Below the pieces are notes generated by a model. That model did no database searches. It worked only from the letters and a program-made list of their open reading frames with translations, and had not been told where the DNA came from. 64,000 nt of DNA from CAZMSD01 sp964568855. GTDB lineage: Bacteria; CAIWAD01. The translations under genes and the position numbers were made by a program. The DNA is taken from assembly GCA_964568855.1 (NCBI GenBank), contig CAZMSD010000001.1, forward strand, positions 124,001 to 188,000, read 5' to 3'. Shown piece after piece: positions 63,231 through 64,000 of the stretch (positions within the stretch are counted from its first letter, which is position 1; every line of letters begins with the position of its first letter).

Positions 63231-63259
63231 CAGAAGAAAGCCGCGCTTCTTAGGGCGGC
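63231..63259 (-). terminator. Attenuator terminator of the pyr leader
   Basis: On the minus strand GCCGC (63255-63259) pairs with GCGGC (63240-63244) around a 10-nt loop and is followed by TTTCTTCT. It lies 48 bp before the pyrR start and downstream of the PyrR-binding loop. Confidence 0.65.
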
Positions 63260-63292
63260 CTGGGGTAGAGGTGGGGTGATCATGTCATACAT

Positions 63293-63323
63293 CCCTTGCG
63301 GTCTCACGGAACCGGTTAAAGGG
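63293..63323 (-). promoter_or_regulatory. PyrR-binding loop (anti-antiterminator)
   Basis: The minus strand reads CCCTTTAACCGGTTCCGTGA then GACCGCAAGGG: an outer CCCTT/AAGGG stem, an inner GGT/ACC stem and a loop UCCGUGAG, close to the known consensus ARUCCNGNGAGGYU with a paired C-to-U / G-to-A change. PyrR bound with UMP would stabilise it and let the downstream terminator form. Confidence 0.75.
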
Positions 63324-63416
63324 CTGTCGTCCAATCGCTGCGGGGTGATTCTCGAAGACGATGCCCCCGCCGCGATTCTGCGAACTCTGCAGAATGTAAG
63401 CAATTCCCGTGGACTA

Positions 63417-64000
63417 TCAGACCTCGAAGGCCAGTCGGCCCTCCACTTCCTCGAGGATCTCGGAACGCCGCTCGTGCAGCCGCTGCTGCAACTCGGCGGT
63501 GCGCCGGTCCAGGTCCGCCGCCCATTCCCGGTCCTCGATGCCTTGCAGGTTGATCCGCACGTTCATGGCCGCCCCGTCGCAGGCGCTGCCCAGGCACAGT
63601 GCCGCCACGCCCGCGTCGGAGAGGGAATTCCGGTTGCCCCTGCGCACCACCGCGGCCACCAGTTCCAGCACCTGGGCACAGGCCTCCGCCACCTGGAAGG
63701 GAATCAGCGTGGCCTGCTTGTTGGCCTCGTCCACCGCGGCGGCACGCGCCGCCTTCTGCTCGTCGGTCTTCCTGGGCAGCCGCATGGCCTCCATCACTCG
63801 GTTGAAGGCCTCCGTGTCACTGTCGATCATGCTCGCGAAGAAGGCCTTCCAGCGCTGGCCCTCCACCGCCACGCGGTCCATTTCTTCGTTGTGCTCGGTG
63901 TAGCCCTTCTTCCCGTGCGTCAGGTTGGCCACCATGGCCGCGAGTCCCGCCGCCAGGCTCCCGTTGAGGGCGGCCGTGCTGCCTCCGCCGGGCGCGGGCG
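63417..64000 (-). CDS. Formimidoyl-THF cyclodeaminase / methenyl-THF cyclohydrolase (FTCD_C), 5' end outside window
   Basis: The visible 194 codons are the C-terminal part of an FTCD_C-family enzyme. The frame remains open through the right edge, where PAPGGGSTAALNGSLAAGLA followed by AMVANLTHGKKGY is the family's conserved N-proximal signature, so little is missing. Relatives convert 5-formimidoyl-THF to 5,10-methenyl-THF or hydrolyse methenyl-THF. Helical segments ASMIDSDTEAFNRVMEAMRLP and a long coiled C-terminus are typical. It ends 234 bp before pyrR; the region between holds the pyr leader. Confidence 0.9.
   Translation of the reverse strand, partial: PAPGGGSTAALNGSLAAGLAAMVANLTHGKKGYTEHNEEMDRVAVEGQRWKAFFASMIDSDTEAFNRVMEAMRLPRKTDEQKAARAAAVDEANKQATLIPFQVAEACAQVLELVAAVVRRGNRNSLSDAGVAALCLGSACDGAAMNVRINLQGIEDREWAADLDRRTAELQQRLHERRSEILEEVEGRLAFEV

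Overview
This is one GC-rich bacterial chromosome segment with a 100-N assembly gap at 24193-24292, so it is a draft or metagenome-derived contig. The cell is Gram-negative: it carries Kdo transferase, heptosyltransferases, an MsbA-type exporter, a TonB-dependent receptor and a PorV-like barrel. Three secreted proteins (a subtilase and two ends of the 39-46 kb cluster) finish in FlgD/T9SS-type C-terminal sorting modules with the NPFNP signature. That mix fits an FCB-superphylum lineage or a related uncultured candidate phylum (Krumholzibacteria, Eisenbacteria and Delongbacteria look alike at this level). The taxon cannot be fixed from the sequence alone.

Layout. 1-4 kb: secreted subtilase behind two bacterial-microcompartment (BMC-H) shell genes. 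4-17 kb: a large signalling block on the minus strand: LOG-family protein, two single-domain response regulators, a GAF/PAS scaffold with a degenerate H-box, an HDOD-like protein, tRNA-Cys/Gly/Ala, a GAF-GGDEF-REC-PAS protein, an NtrC-type activator and its REC/PAS histidine kinase. 17-24 kb: waaA, heptosyltransferase, apbE, polyprenyl synthase, a 167-bp inverted-repeat element, tyrS, smpB and a DUF6305-like protein. 24-31 kb: LPS-assembly genes on the plus strand (msbA, DUF6165-like, three glycosyltransferases) divergent from a GT2 gene cut by the gap. 31-35.7 kb: feoAB with a candidate iron operator, DUF3108, tsaC, tatA, PTS EIIA. 35.8-38.7 kb: tRNA-Leu-rpsT, cysS, UbiA family. 39-49 kb: TonB receptor, giant sorted protein, PorV-like protein, E-set sorted protein. 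49-55.8 kb: a MalK-type ATPase and a compact shikimate operon (aroA-aroE-aroC-aroK-class IV aminotransferase) behind greA. 56-64 kb: proS, a zinc metalloprotease, pyrR-pyrB-pseudo-dihydroorotase with a PyrR attenuator leader, and the 3' part of a formimidoyl-THF cyclodeaminase gene.

Functional logic. Most genes form tight minus-strand operons with ATGA, GTGA, TTGA or even CTGA start/stop overlaps, and non-ATG starts are common. Envelope building (waaA, two heptosyltransferase-type genes, msbA, glycosyltransferases) sits on both sides of the translation/isoprenoid genes. The shikimate and pyrimidine genes are conventional operons, but the dihydroorotase has lost its metal ligands.

The least expected signal is not a gene. 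The heptamer GTATCAC/GTGATAC, best as TGTATCACG, occurs 28 times by my reading. It appears in both orientations and in several reading frames, and in coding regions it repeatedly forces otherwise rare codons (GTA, TCA, ATA, ACA). This points to a DNA-level function.
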